DNA of 64,000 nucleotides from Acidovorax sp. NO-1 (GCF_000238595.1 NZ_AGTS01000012.1:1-64000), one strand, 5' to 3'; counted from the stretch's first letter, positions 7,410-16,831 are shown. The notes: generated by a model not told the origin, from the letters alone. Translations and numbers: made by a program.

Positions 7410-10400
7410 ATGTCCCATCACAAAGTGCATCGGCCCACCGTGACCGCCCTGGCGGCCGTGCTGGCCCTGGCCTGGCCGGCGGCGCAGGCGCTGGCCGCGG
7501 TGCCTGCGGGCGCCGCCGCCGAAATCATCAGCCTGCAAGGCACTGGCGACCAGCGCGCCGCCGCGGCGGCCGACTGGCAGCCTGCGCGCCCCGCCCAGCC
7601 CCTGGCCACGGGCGATTTCGTGCGCACGCGCCAGGCCGCCCGGATGGCCCTGCTCTTTGCCGACGACACCCAGCTGCGCCTGCACCAGAACACGGTGCTG
7701 CAGGTCAAGGGCGTGGCCACGCCTGCCCAGCCGGTCACCACCCTGCTGCTCAACGCCGGACGGGCCTGGACGCAGACACGCCGCGCCGACGGCTCTCGCC
7801 TGAACCTGGAAACCCCGGCCGCCACAGCCGCGATCCGCGGCACCGACTGGGACATCAGCGTCGAGGACGACGGCCGCACCCTGCTGACCGTGCTGTCGGG
7901 CACGGTGGAGTTTTCCAATGCACAGGGGCAGGTGTCGGTGGGCGCCAACGAGGCCGCCTATGCCGAGGTGGGCAAGGCCCCGGTCAAGCTGGTGCTGAGC
8001 CAGCCGCGCGACCGCATCCAGTGGGTGAACGCCCTGCGCGCAGACCCGCTGCCGCACCTGGCCGCCGAGCCCGTGCCCGAAGCGCTGGCCCCGGTGCGCA
8101 CCGCGCTGGCAGCCCGCGATGTACCCGCCGCGCGCGCCGCCTTGGCGCCGGCTCGCGGCGCTGCCCCCGCACCCTGGGTGGCCGTGATGGAAACCGCCAT
8201 CGCGCTGCAGGCGGGCGATGTCCTCGCTGCGCGCGAACAGCTGGCTCGCCAGGCGGCCACGCTGGCCGCCCCGCTGCCGGTCTGGCTCATGCAGTCGGAT
8301 GTGCAGCTCATGGAAGGCGATGCAGCTGCCGCAGCCACCACCTTGCGCACCGCCATGCAGCGCTGGCCCGCGCACCCGGCCCTGGTGGCCCAGCTGGCCC
8401 GGGTGCAACTGCTGAGCGACCGCGTGGACGAGGCCACCGCCACGCTGGCCCCGGCACAGGGCACGGCGCACGCAGAGCTGGCGCTGGTGCGAGCCGAGCT
8501 GGCCCGCCGCCGTGGCGATGCGCCCGGCACGCTGGCTGCCTACACCGAGGCCACGCAGCTCGCGCCGCAAGACGCCCGGGGCTGGCAGGGCCTGGGCAGT
8601 GCCCACACCGAACGCGAAGACGCGCACCCCGCCCGCGCCCACCTGCAGCAGGCGCTGGCCCTGTCGCCCCAAAGCCCGGGCGCCTGGGGCGAGCTGGGCA
8701 CGCTCGAAACCTTCACCAACCAGTTCACCGAGGCGGGCCAAGCCTTTGCCACCGCTTTGGGCGACAACCCGGCGGACTACGTGGCGCTCACCGGCCAGGG
8801 GCTGCTGCACCTCAGGCAGGGCGACCCCGAGGCCGCGCTGGATGCCTTTTTGCGCGCGGGTGTGATGGAGCCCCGCTACGCCCGCGCCAAAACCTGGACG
8901 GCCGTGGCGTACTACCAGCTTGGCCGCCACCAGGACGCGCTGGCCACGCTGCGTCAGGCCAGCAGCCTGGACGACAAGGACCCGGTGCCCTACATGCTTC
9001 TGGCACAGATCCACACCGACCTCTTTCAGCCCGGCGAAGCCGTGGAGGCCGCGCGCGCCGCGGTGCAGCGCATGCCCTACCTCAAGTCGCTCAACCAGGT
9101 GGCCAACGACCAGAAGGGCAACGCCAACCTGGGCGCGTCGCTCGCTTTCTTTGGCATGGAAGACTGGGCGCTGGAGCTGGCGCAGCAGAGCTTTTATCCC
9201 TACTGGGGCGGCAGCCACCTGTTTCTGGCGGACCGCTACCCGGGCGAGTTCAACAAGAACTCCGCGCTGTTCCAGGGCTTCCTGACCGACCCCATGGCCT
9301 TCGGTGCCAGCCAGCGGTATGCGTCGCTGCTGCAGAAACCGGGGGCCCATGGTGCCGTGGGCGTGACGCTGGACCATGACCAGTACCGCATGCGGGCGCC
9401 CGCTCTCACGCTCAATGGCATGGACAACACCCATGTGCCCGTGTCGTGGTTCTTCAAGGCGCAGTCGGCCCACGCCAGCGGTTTCCCGTTTGACCTGCAG
9501 ACCAACGCCGGGCCGGCCCTGCGCGCAGGCTATGGCGATGTGCAGGCCCAGGCGGTCACGCTGGGCGCAGGGATGCAGCCGAGCGAGCGCATCAACCTGT
9601 TTGCCTATGTGAACCATTTCGACATGCGCCTGCGGGGGGAGAACCTGTTCCGGTTCGACACGGTGCTGGAGAACCAAAGCACTCAGGGGGCGCTGGGCAT
9701 GGCCTACCGCTGGGGCCCCACCGAGCAGACCTGGATCAAGCTCGGCCGCAGCGTGGACAACATCGTGCTGCGCGACTACCCCACGCTGTATGTACTGCCC
9801 CCCTTCGTGAGCCTGATGGGCGTGAGCAGCGAACCCCGAAAGCAGTTCAACGACCTGCAACTGCGCCACACGGTGGACACTGCGCCGGGCAGCCGTTTCA
9901 GCGTCGCGCTGGAACATGTGCGCGAGCGGCAGAACAATCTGATCGGAGGCGCCGCCGCCGTCGCCGCCGAGATTCCCGGCCTCGGCACCTACCGCGATGT
10001 GTTTGTGGTGGGCGGCTACAACCATGTGGACCGCCGCTACACCGCGCTGACCCTGGCGACCACCCAGCAGCTGGGCGCGGCGCTGCACCTGGATGCCGCG
10101 CTCGGGCTGCAGCAGATCCGCCACCGCGTCGACGGCCTGACCCAGAGCTATCTGCTGAACCTGGAGGAATACAGCGAGGAAGCCTCGCGGCGCGCCGACA
10201 TGGAGCGTGTTGTCACGCCCCGCGTGGGGGTGGTGTGGCAACCCGCCGCAGGCACCACCGTACGGATGGCCTATCAGGACTGGTTGCGGCCGCTGAGTGT
10301 CTCCACCCTGACCAGCGTGGAGACGGCGGGCATTCCGGTGGAGGACCGGCTGGTGGAGGCGGGCGGACGCCACAAGCGCGCGGTGGCGCAACTGGCCATG

Positions 10401-10982
10401 GAGCTGGGCCCCAGCACCTTTGTGAACCTCCGCGCCGACCACCTGCGCGTGCGCAACCCCGGTACGGTGGGGGTCGATCTGCGCACGCCCAGTCTGCCGT
10501 TCCTGGAAGAAATGCGCAACGCCCAGCTGGTCAACCTGTCCACCACCGACCTGCTGGAGGACACGCCCAGCTTTGACACCGGCACCCTCAAGGCCCTGGG
10601 AGCGGGCATCAACCACATGTTCAGCCGCCGCTGGTCAGGCTATGCCAAATACCTGTACCAGGACAGCGAAAGCCGCAGTTTTGATGCCGGCGCGCCCGTG
10701 GGGCGCATACCCTACATTCCACGCCATACCGCCGTGCTGGGCGCGACCTGGGCCAGCCCGCAGCGCATCTACCTGAGCGGCCGGGCGGTGTACCGCTCAG
10801 AGCGCTTCGAGGACAAGGACAACTTCACCCGCATGGCCCCCGGATGGGGTGTGGACCTGATGGGGTTCTGGGAATCGCAGGACAAGCACTGGGTGGTGGG
10901 TGTGGCCGCACTGAACCTGTGGGCCCCGAAGTCAGACCGCCGAAAGGCCCGGTATGTTCTGGACGCGCGCTACCGTTTCTGA
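7410..10982 (+). CDS. FecR-domain / TPR / outer-membrane beta-barrel protein
   Basis: 1190 residues. Order: signal peptide (about 1-30, ending A-L-A-A), FecR domain (about 66-175; V-R-T-R-x-A-A-R-M-A-L-L-F-A-D, and A-A-I-R-G-T-D-W near 143), a helical array of tetratricopeptide repeats (about 210-570), then a beta-rich region (about 640-1190) with alternating aromatic strands ending in R-Y-R-F. A terminal phenylalanine is typical of outer-membrane barrels. FecR domains usually sit in inner-membrane sigma regulators; here there is no sigma factor and no cytoplasmic part, so the FecR and TPR parts should face the periplasm. The start at 7410 gives a proper signal peptide; the earlier frame to 7236 does not. 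The gene overlaps the CHASE2-cyclase gene by 29 bases. Function unknown; envelope sensing or export is my inference. Confidence 0.8.
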   Translation: MSHHKVHRPTVTALAAVLALAWPAAQALAAVPAGAAAEIISLQGTGDQRAAAAADWQPARPAQPLATGDFVRTRQAARMALLFADDTQLRLHQNTVLQVKGVATPAQPVTTLLLNAGRAWTQTRRADGSRLNLETPAATAAIRGTDWDISVEDDGRTLLTVLSGTVEFSNAQGQVSVGANEAAYAEVGKAPVKLVLSQPRDRIQWVNALRADPLPHLAAEPVPEALAPVRTALAARDVPAARAALAPARGAAPAPWVAVMETAIALQAGDVLAAREQLARQAATLAAPLPVWLMQSDVQLMEGDAAAAATTLRTAMQRWPAHPALVAQLARVQLLSDRVDEATATLAPAQGTAHAELALVRAELARRRGDAPGTLAAYTEATQLAPQDARGWQGLGSAHTEREDAHPARAHLQQALALSPQSPGAWGELGTLETFTNQFTEAGQAFATALGDNPADYVALTGQGLLHLRQGDPEAALDAFLRAGVMEPRYARAKTWTAVAYYQLGRHQDALATLRQASSLDDKDPVPYMLLAQIHTDLFQPGEAVEAARAAVQRMPYLKSLNQVANDQKGNANLGASLAFFGMEDWALELAQQSFYPYWGGSHLFLADRYPGEFNKNSALFQGFLTDPMAFGASQRYASLLQKPGAHGAVGVTLDHDQYRMRAPALTLNGMDNTHVPVSWFFKAQSAHASGFPFDLQTNAGPALRAGYGDVQAQAVTLGAGMQPSERINLFAYVNHFDMRLRGENLFRFDTVLENQSTQGALGMAYRWGPTEQTWIKLGRSVDNIVLRDYPTLYVLPPFVSLMGVSSEPRKQFNDLQLRHTVDTAPGSRFSVALEHVRERQNNLIGGAAAVAAEIPGLGTYRDVFVVGGYNHVDRRYTALTLATTQQLGAALHLDAALGLQQIRHRVDGLTQSYLLNLEEYSEEASRRADMERVVTPRVGVVWQPAAGTTVRMAYQDWLRPLSVSTLTSVETAGIPVEDRLVEAGGRHKRAVAQLAMELGPSTFVNLRADHLRVRNPGTVGVDLRTPSLPFLEEMRNAQLVNLSTTDLLEDTPSFDTGTLKALGAGINHMFSRRWSGYAKYLYQDSESRSFDAGAPVGRIPYIPRHTAVLGATWASPQRIYLSGRAVYRSERFEDKDNFTRMAPGWGVDLMGFWESQDKHWVVGVAALNLWAPKSDRRKARYVLDARYRF

Positions 10983-12954
10983 GCCCGCAGACCGGCGTCG
11001 GCAGCGCGGGCTGGCGCTGGCGGCGGCGCTGCTGGCGCTGTTGCTGGTGGGGGCGGCCACGTTCAGCCGACCCTGGCATGCGCTGGAGTTCAAGACCTTC
11101 GATGTGCTCACGGCCCTCACCGCGCCGCAGCGCACGGGTCTGAACGTGGTCATCCTCGCCATCGACGAGCCCACCTTTCAGGAGCTGCAGCAACCCTGGC
11201 CGTTTCCGCGCAGCATGCACGCGGCGCTGCTCCAGCGCCTTCACGACGAAGGCGCCGCCGCCGTGGGGCTGGACATCGTGTTTGCCGACCCCTCCTCCGA
11301 GGCGGAAGATGCGGCCCTGGCACGTGCCATTGCCCAGGTGGGGCCTGTGGTGCTCGCCTCGACGCGGGAGAAGATCGACAGCGCCAACGCCGCGCTGTGG
11401 ATGGAGGTGCAGCCGCTGCAGCGGTTTCTGGATGCCGGTGCCGATGCCGGAGACGCCGGGGTGGAGCCAGACGATGATTTCGTGGTGCGCCGGGCGCCCG
11501 TAGCGCGCGAGAGCTTTGCGCTGCGGCTGGCGCAGCGCGCGGCCGAGGCGCGTGGGCAGGCGCCCGCGCTGCGCCATTTCGACTGGATCGGCTACCGCGG
11601 CCCGCGCGGCACGTTCGACACGCGCTCGTACTATCAGGCGCTGGAGCCGGGTCTGCTGCCCGAGGGGTTTTTCAAGGGCAAGATCGTGCTGGTGGGGCGC
11701 TCCGTGCGCACCGCGGCGGAGCTCACCCGTTCGCAGGCCGATCTGTTCAACTCCCCGTTTGGCACAGCAGGGGGCGAGCGGCTGTTTCCCGGCGTGGAGC
11801 TGCAGGCCACCCTGCTCGACAACTACCTGAACGGGGGCGGGCTGCGCAGCGTGCCCGAAGGCTGGACCCTCGCGCTCACCGCGCTGCTGCTGCCCCTGCT
11901 TCTGTGGGCCAGCCGCCGGTGGCACCCCGCCGCTGCGGCAAGCCTCACAGCCGCGCTGGTGCTGGCCATGGGCGCGGTGTCGTGGTGGCTGTTTGCTGCG
12001 CACAGGCTCTGGTGGCCGCCACTGCTGCCCGCAGTGGCGGCCGTGGCCGTGTATGGCGCGGCCGCGCTGGTGGGCTACGCCATCGTGCGCCAGCGGGCCC
12101 GGCAGACGCGGGCCATGTTTGCGCAGTACGTGCCCCCCGCCGTGGTCTCGCGCCTCATTGCGCAGCCTGATCTGATGCGCCTGGGCGGCGAGGCGCGCGA
12201 GGTCACGCTCATGTTCACCGACCTGGCCAACTTCACCACGCTGTCCGAGCAGCTGAGCGCCGAGCAGACGGTGGAGGTGCTCACCGGCTACTTCAACGCC
12301 ATGACGCCCATCGTGCACGCTACGGGCGGCACGGTGGACAAGTTCATCGGCGACGCGGTGATGGCCTTCTGGGGTGCGCCGCTGGACGACGCACAGCACG
12401 CCGCGCACGCCGTGTCGGCCGCCATCGCGATGCAGCAGGCCATGCAGCCGCTGGTGGCCGACCTGCACGCGCGCGGCCTGCCCCCCATCCACATGCGCAT
12501 CGGCCTGCACACCGGGCGGGTGGTGGTGGGCAATGTGGGATCGGAGCAGCGCTTTTCGTACACGGCGATCGGCGATGCGGTGAACCTGGCCGCCCGGCTG
12601 GAGGGCGCCAACAAGGCTTTCGGCACCAGCATCCTGCTGTCGGCCGCCACGGCCGCGCAGCTGCCTGCGGGCGCGGCGCTGCGTGCGCTGGACGACGTGA
12701 TCGTCAAGGGCAAGACGGAGCCCGTGCGCGTGTTCACCCCCTGCGATGACACCGTGCTGTGCCAGGCCAGCCTGGCCGCTCTCGAAGCCTTTCATGCACG
12801 CGACTGGGACGGCGCCCTGCAGGCGCTGGAGCAGGTGCTGCAGCGCGCGCCCGGTGACGTGGCGGCGCTGCGCCTGTCGGCACGGGTGGCGCAGGCCCGC
12901 GCCTTGCCGCCAGGGGCCGACTGGTCGCCTGCCGTGGCGCTGGACAAGCTTTGA
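10954..12954 (+). CDS. CHASE2-domain adenylate/guanylate cyclase
   Basis: 666 residues. One N-terminal membrane helix (about 20-37), a periplasmic CHASE2 sensor (about 45-300; note D-D-D-F-V-V-R-R-A-P), three more helices (about 304-378), then a class III nucleotide cyclase domain (about 410-590). Metal-binding aspartates are D423 (M-F-T-D) and D467 (F-I-G-D), with K463 just before; Y-T-A-I-G-D-A-V-N-L-A-A-R holds the second substrate-specifying aspartate and the N/R transition-state pair. Lysine plus aspartate predicts ATP as substrate and cyclic AMP as product. A short TPR-like tail follows (about 605-650). It starts inside the barrel gene (29-base overlap), so the two are translationally coupled and probably act together. 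Confidence 0.9.
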   Translation: MFWTRATVSEPADRRRQRGLALAAALLALLLVGAATFSRPWHALEFKTFDVLTALTAPQRTGLNVVILAIDEPTFQELQQPWPFPRSMHAALLQRLHDEGAAAVGLDIVFADPSSEAEDAALARAIAQVGPVVLASTREKIDSANAALWMEVQPLQRFLDAGADAGDAGVEPDDDFVVRRAPVARESFALRLAQRAAEARGQAPALRHFDWIGYRGPRGTFDTRSYYQALEPGLLPEGFFKGKIVLVGRSVRTAAELTRSQADLFNSPFGTAGGERLFPGVELQATLLDNYLNGGGLRSVPEGWTLALTALLLPLLLWASRRWHPAAAASLTAALVLAMGAVSWWLFAAHRLWWPPLLPAVAAVAVYGAAALVGYAIVRQRARQTRAMFAQYVPPAVVSRLIAQPDLMRLGGEAREVTLMFTDLANFTTLSEQLSAEQTVEVLTGYFNAMTPIVHATGGTVDKFIGDAVMAFWGAPLDDAQHAAHAVSAAIAMQQAMQPLVADLHARGLPPIHMRIGLHTGRVVVGNVGSEQRFSYTAIGDAVNLAARLEGANKAFGTSILLSAATAAQLPAGAALRALDDVIVKGKTEPVRVFTPCDDTVLCQASLAALEAFHARDWDGALQALEQVLQRAPGDVAALRLSARVAQARALPPGADWSPAVALDKL

Positions 12955-13097
12955 CGCCCGACTAAACCCCGGCAACTCACAGGTTCTTACGGGCAGCCTG
13001 TGCAAAAGTGCGACCATGGGGGTTCTCGGGGCTGCCGCAGCGCCTGGCTCCCGGCACACGGCGCCCTCTCTTGGAACCCCTCTCAAGGAGCATCACC

Positions 13098-13448
13098 ATG
13101 CAAGTACAAGTGAACACCGATGACCACATCCACGGCGGCGAGTCGCTGGCGCAATGGATCACCGACGAGTCCAAGAGCCGGCTCAACCGCTTTCAGGACC
13201 ACATCACACGGCTGGAGGTGTTTCTGACCGACCTGGATGCCGGCAAGTCCGGCGCCAACGACAAGCGTTGCCGCATCGAGGCCCGGGTCACGGGCCGCCA
13301 GCCGGTCACCGTGACCGACGAGGCCGACAAGATGGCCAACGCCTTCATCGGTGCCGTGGACAAGCTGGCCCGCGCACTCGATACCGACCTGGGCCGCGTC
13401 AAGGACCGCAACGGCCGCGACACCATCCGGGCCGGCATGGAAGAGTGA
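13098..13448 (+). CDS. hpf: Ribosome hibernation promotion factor / sigma-54 modulation family
   Basis: 116 residues, single short-HPF domain (beta-alpha-beta-beta-beta-alpha). Typical positions are the opening V-Q-V-N-T-D, the R-L-N-R-F-Q-D-H-I-T-R-L-E-V-F-L-T-D segment and the C-terminal A-V-D-K-L-A-R-A-L-D-T-D-L-G-R-V-K-D helix, which lies in the ribosomal decoding centre in known members. It should bind 30S subunits in slow growth and form inactive ribosomes. AAGGAG (13085-13090) is seven bases before ATG 13098, which fixes the start. The longer frame from 13008 has no such signal. The gene stands alone and is followed by a dispersed repeat. Confidence 0.85.
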   Translation: MQVQVNTDDHIHGGESLAQWITDESKSRLNRFQDHITRLEVFLTDLDAGKSGANDKRCRIEARVTGRQPVTVTDEADKMANAFIGAVDKLARALDTDLGRVKDRNGRDTIRAGMEE

Positions 13449-13454
13449 TTTGTT

Positions 13455-13515
13455 GTCAAATTGGCCTCCAGCGCTTGATGGATAAGCGCTGGCAGCTATC
13501 AATTTTGTAGTATTC
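13455..13515. repeat. Dispersed palindromic repeat, copy 3
   Basis: Core AGCGCTT (13471-13477), loop GATGGAT, AAGCGCT (13485-13491), then GGCAGCTATCAATTTTGTAG on the right. Forward orientation, just downstream of the hibernation factor gene. Confidence 0.9.
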
Positions 13516-13825
13516 GGCGGCGGGTCTTGCGCGGGTGTGCGCCGCGCCACCGCCCCGTAATCCCCGCCCCTGCAGCCCTCTGACGTGCACCGCTGCACTC
13601 CAGGCCAGTCCAGGCTGCGTGGCCCCGCCCGGCGCCCATGCAGGCCCGGGTTCGGGTTTCACCGGTTACATAACATAACGGCATAGCTGAAAGTCCGCCA
13701 TAGAACTAGCATGTGGGCCTGACCCCATGCACAGTGTGGGGGCCCGGTGAACATCGCCGCCCATGCCCGAAAGGCGCCCCGCGAGGCGCGGCACGGATTC
13801 CAACAGACAGATCGGAGACAAGACA
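13516..13825. other. Non-coding upstream region of the TRAP operon
   Basis: About 310 bases without a credible gene. It contains an A/T-richer island (13666-13712, with CATAACATAACGG) that is the likely promoter area for dctP. No intrinsic terminator is evident after the repeat. A weak GGAGA-type ribosome site lies just before the dctP start. Confidence 0.4.
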
Positions 13826-14863
13826 ATGACCTTCCTGAAGCGACGCACCGCCGTGGCGGTGATGGGGGCGGTGGCCCTGGCCAGCCTGGCCACCACGGCT
13901 GCAGCCCAGACGGTGACCCTGCGACTGCACCAGTTTTTGCCGCCCCAGGCCGTCATTCCCGCCAAGGCCCTGGTGCCCTGGGCCCAGAAGGTCGAAGCCG
14001 ATTCGGGCGGCCGGATCAAGGTGCAGCTGTTTCACGCCATGCAACTGGGCGGCGCGCCGCCACAGCTGTTTGACCAGGCACGCGATGGCGTGGTGGACCT
14101 GACCTGGACGGTGCTGGGCTACACGCCGGGCCGTTTTCCGAAAACCGAAGTGTTCGAGCTGCCTTTCATGAGCGGCGACCCCGAAGCCTCGTCGCGCGCC
14201 ATCCAGGAATACGTGGAGAAGTTCGCGGCCGACGAGTTCAAGGACGTGAAGCTGATTGCCGCGCACACCCACGGCCCGGGGCTTTTCCACACCAAGGCGC
14301 CGGTGACCGGCCTGGAAAGCCTGCGGGGCATGAAGATCCGTGGCGGCTCGCGCATCATCAACAACATGCTCACCAAGCTCGGCGCCACGCCGGTGGGCAT
14401 GCCCGTGCCGGGCGTGACCGAGGCGCTGTCCAAGGGCGTGATCGACGGCACCACCATTCCGTGGGAGGTGACGCCGTCGCTGAAGGTGACCGAGCTGGTG
14501 AAGAACCACACCACCTTTGCCGGCAAGGAAGGCCTGTACACGCAGACCTTCGCGTTCTCGATGAACAAGGCCAGCTACGACAAGCTGCCGCCCGACCTCA
14601 AGGCCGTGATCGACAAGAACTCCGGCATCGAGACGGCCGCCATGTTTGGCCGTGCCATGGACGAGGGCGACCGGGTGGGCCGGGAGATTGCGGAAAAGGC
14701 CAAGAACAACATCGTGGCGCTGGACCAGGCGGAAACCCAGCGCTGGCGCCGCACCGCGGCCAGCGTGGAAACCGACTGGATCAACGAGGTCAAGGGCAAA
14801 GGCATTGACGGCGCCAAGCTGGCTGCTGAAGCCCGCGCGCTGATCGCCAAGCACAGCAAGTAA
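13826..14863 (+). CDS. dctP: TRAP transporter substrate-binding protein DctP
   Basis: 345 residues. Signal peptide about 1-27 (K-R-R, hydrophobic core, cleavage near A-A-A-Q). The mature protein opens T-V-T-L-R-L-H-Q-F-L-P-P and has the DctP-family F-H-A-M-Q-L-G-G, D-L-T-W-T, F-E-L-P-F-M and L-R-G-M-K-I-R-G-G-S-R segments; the arginine there clamps the substrate carboxylate. Role: periplasmic capture of an organic acid for the DctQM permease downstream. No clear ligand can be read from sequence; the protocatechuate genes 6 kb away suggest an aromatic acid. A stem-loop terminator separates it from dctQ. Confidence 0.92.
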   Translation: MTFLKRRTAVAVMGAVALASLATTAAAQTVTLRLHQFLPPQAVIPAKALVPWAQKVEADSGGRIKVQLFHAMQLGGAPPQLFDQARDGVVDLTWTVLGYTPGRFPKTEVFELPFMSGDPEASSRAIQEYVEKFAADEFKDVKLIAAHTHGPGLFHTKAPVTGLESLRGMKIRGGSRIINNMLTKLGATPVGMPVPGVTEALSKGVIDGTTIPWEVTPSLKVTELVKNHTTFAGKEGLYTQTFAFSMNKASYDKLPPDLKAVIDKNSGIETAAMFGRAMDEGDRVGREIAEKAKNNIVALDQAETQRWRRTAASVETDWINEVKGKGIDGAKLAAEARALIAKHSK

Positions 14864-14888
14864 ACCGGCCCCGCCTGGTGGCCCTGCG

Positions 14889-14925
14889 GCCGTCCTTGTG
14901 AACGTGTTCTCAGGGGCGGCTTTTT
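14889..14925 (+). terminator. Stem-loop with T-run between dctP and dctQ
   Basis: GCCGTCCTTG (14889-14898) pairs with CAGGGGCGGC (14911-14920) through ten pairs including two G-U, with a 12-base loop, followed by TTTTT. It fits a partial intrinsic terminator that makes the binding protein more abundant than the membrane subunits. Confidence 0.65.
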
Positions 14926-14995
14926 ATTGGGCCGGGCGGTGGTCTTGAGGTTCAAAATACCCTCCCCTTTTGGCTCCCTGCAGGAAGAGTTCCGC

Positions 14996-15514
14996 ATGAT
15001 TGCATTCATCTACCGCCTGGCCCGCTGGGCGGCCATCGTGGGCGGCATCGTGCTGGTCGCGCTCACCACCATGATCGTCGCCAGCATCGTCGGCCGGTCC
15101 CTGATCGGCCTGGGCCTTGCGCCCGTCCCCGGTGATTTTGAACTGGTGGAGATGGGGACGGCTGTGGCGGTGCTGCTGTTCCTGCCCTGGACGTACCTCA
15201 AGGGGGGCCATGCCACCGTGGACCTGCTGTACACCCACCTGCCCGCCTGGGCCCGGCGGGGCGTGCTGATGATCAGCGATCTGCTCATGCTGGCTGTGTG
15301 GCTGCTGCTGACCTGGAAACTGTGGGAAGGCACGCTGGAGAAGAAGCAATACATGGAAACCACCTTCATTCTGCAGATGCCGCTGTGGTGGGCATATGCC
15401 GCCTGTCTGGTGGGTGCGATCATTGGCTGCCTGGCCTATCTGGCGCGCACCGCCACGCTGTTCGGCCTGGGCAAGGAGCCCGCGGGCTGGACCACCGAAG
15501 CGGGGGTGCACTGA
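14996..15514 (+). CDS. dctQ: TRAP transporter small permease DctQ
   Basis: 172 residues with four predicted membrane helices (about 10-30, 50-68, 90-112, 130-155), the standard topology of DctQ subunits. The R-S-L-I-G near residue 35 and the F-L-P-W-T-Y-L-K-G-G-H-A-T-V-D motif between helices two and three are typical. It joins DctM in the inner membrane to form the sodium-driven permease fed by DctP. GGAAG lies about nine bases before the ATG. The stop overlaps the dctM start in TGATG, a sign of translational coupling. Confidence 0.9.
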   Translation: MIAFIYRLARWAAIVGGIVLVALTTMIVASIVGRSLIGLGLAPVPGDFELVEMGTAVAVLLFLPWTYLKGGHATVDLLYTHLPAWARRGVLMISDLLMLAVWLLLTWKLWEGTLEKKQYMETTFILQMPLWWAYAACLVGAIIGCLAYLARTATLFGLGKEPAGWTTEAGVH

Positions 15515-16830
15515 TGAGCGGATTCGAACTCGCAGCCTGGTCGTTCCCGATCCTGCTGCTCCTCATCTTTGTGCGCATTCCCATCGGCCTGGCCATGCTG
15601 GTGTGTGGCCTGGTGGGTGCCTGGCTGGTGTATGGCGCCACGGCGCCCGTGCTCAACCAGCTCAAGCAGGTGACCTACAGCACGTTTTCCAGCTACTCGC
15701 TGTCGGTCATTCCGCTGTTCCTGCTGATGGGGCAGTTTGCGGCGCTGGGCGGTTTGTCGCAGGCGCTGTTCAAGGCGGCGGAGGCCTGGATCGGCCACCG
15801 CAAGGGCGGCGTGGCCATGGCGGCCGTGGGCGCCTGCGCAGGCTTTGGCGCCATTTGCGGCTCCTCCCTGGCCACTGCGGCCACCATGGGCCAGGTGGCG
15901 CTGCCCGAGCTGAAAAAGGCAGGCTACGCGGGCGGCATCTCCACGGCCACGCTGGCGGCCGGGGGCACGCTGGGCATCCTGATTCCGCCCTCGGTGGTGC
16001 TGGTGATCTACGCCATCCTCACCGAGCAGAACATTGCCAAGCTCTTTCTGGCTGCATTCGTGCCGGGCATCATGGCGGCCATTGGCTACGTGATCGTGAT
16101 CGCGCTCTACGCCCGGTGGCGCCCGCAGGAGATGGGCACCGTCGCCCCCATGCCCATGGCCGAGCGCTGGAAAGCCACGGCCAAGGTCTGGCCCGTGCTG
16201 TTGATCTTTCTGGCCGTGGTGGGCGGTATCTACCTCGGGTTTTTCACGCCCACCGAGGGCGCGGCCGTCGGGGCCTTTGGCACCGGTGTGGCGGCCTGGA
16301 TGTCGGGCGGCCTGAACCGCAAAACCCTGGTGGGTGCCGTGATGGGCACGGCGGTGGCCACCGGCATGATCTTCATGATCGTGCTGGGCGCGGGCGTGTA
16401 CAACACCTTTCTGGCGTTGTCGCAGCTGCCGCAGGAGGCCGCGCAGGTGGTGGCCGGCTCGGGCCTGAGCCCGATGGTGGTGCTCGTTGCCATCCTGGTC
16501 ATCTATGTGGTGCTGGGCTGCTTCATGGATTCGCTGTCCATGATCCTGCTGACCATTCCCGTGTTCTTTCCCATCGTCACCGCGCTGGATTTCGGCATGA
16601 CGCCGGAAGAGTTCGCGATCTGGTTCGGCATCCTGGTGCTGATCGTGGTCGAGGTGGGGCTCATCACACCGCCCGTGGGCATGAACCTGTTCGTCATCAA
16701 CAGCATGGCCAAGGACGTCCCCATCCTGGCCACCTACCGCGCCATCCTGCCGTTCGTGGCCAGCGATTTCCTGCGCACCGCGATTCTGGTGGCCTTCCCG
16801 GGCATCGTGGTCTTTGTTCTGCGGTTTTGA
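15514..16830 (+). CDS. dctM: TRAP transporter large permease DctM
   Basis: 438 residues and about a dozen hydrophobic segments, as expected for the DctM subunit. Recognisable blocks: F-V-R-I-P-I-G-L-A-M early, F-G-A-I-C-G-S-S-L-A-T-A-A-T-M-G near residue 110, G-G-T-L-G-I-L-I-P-P-S-V in the middle, and G-L-I-T-P-P-V-G-M-N-L-F-V toward the end; the two glycine/proline hairpins line the transport path. The start overlaps the dctQ stop by one base. Its frame closes one base before the next start, so dctQ, dctM and the Bug-type gene form one transcription unit. Confidence 0.93.
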   Translation: MSGFELAAWSFPILLLLIFVRIPIGLAMLVCGLVGAWLVYGATAPVLNQLKQVTYSTFSSYSLSVIPLFLLMGQFAALGGLSQALFKAAEAWIGHRKGGVAMAAVGACAGFGAICGSSLATAATMGQVALPELKKAGYAGGISTATLAAGGTLGILIPPSVVLVIYAILTEQNIAKLFLAAFVPGIMAAIGYVIVIALYARWRPQEMGTVAPMPMAERWKATAKVWPVLLIFLAVVGGIYLGFFTPTEGAAVGAFGTGVAAWMSGGLNRKTLVGAVMGTAVATGMIFMIVLGAGVYNTFLALSQLPQEAAQVVAGSGLSPMVVLVAILVIYVVLGCFMDSLSMILLTIPVFFPIVTALDFGMTPEEFAIWFGILVLIVVEVGLITPPVGMNLFVINSMAKDVPILATYRAILPFVASDFLRTAILVAFPGIVVFVLRF

Positions 16831-16831
16831 G

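Noticed and set aside
7161-10616. 1151-codon open frame on the minus strand opposite the FecR-barrel gene
   Set aside because: It mirrors the codon pattern of the plus-strand gene, is low complexity (H/G/Q/R-rich), and has no domain. Typical of antisense frames in high-GC DNA.
10825-13086. 753-codon minus-strand frame opposite the CHASE2 cyclase
   Set aside because: Same reason: antisense of a well-supported gene with clear catalytic motifs; no recognisable protein sequence.
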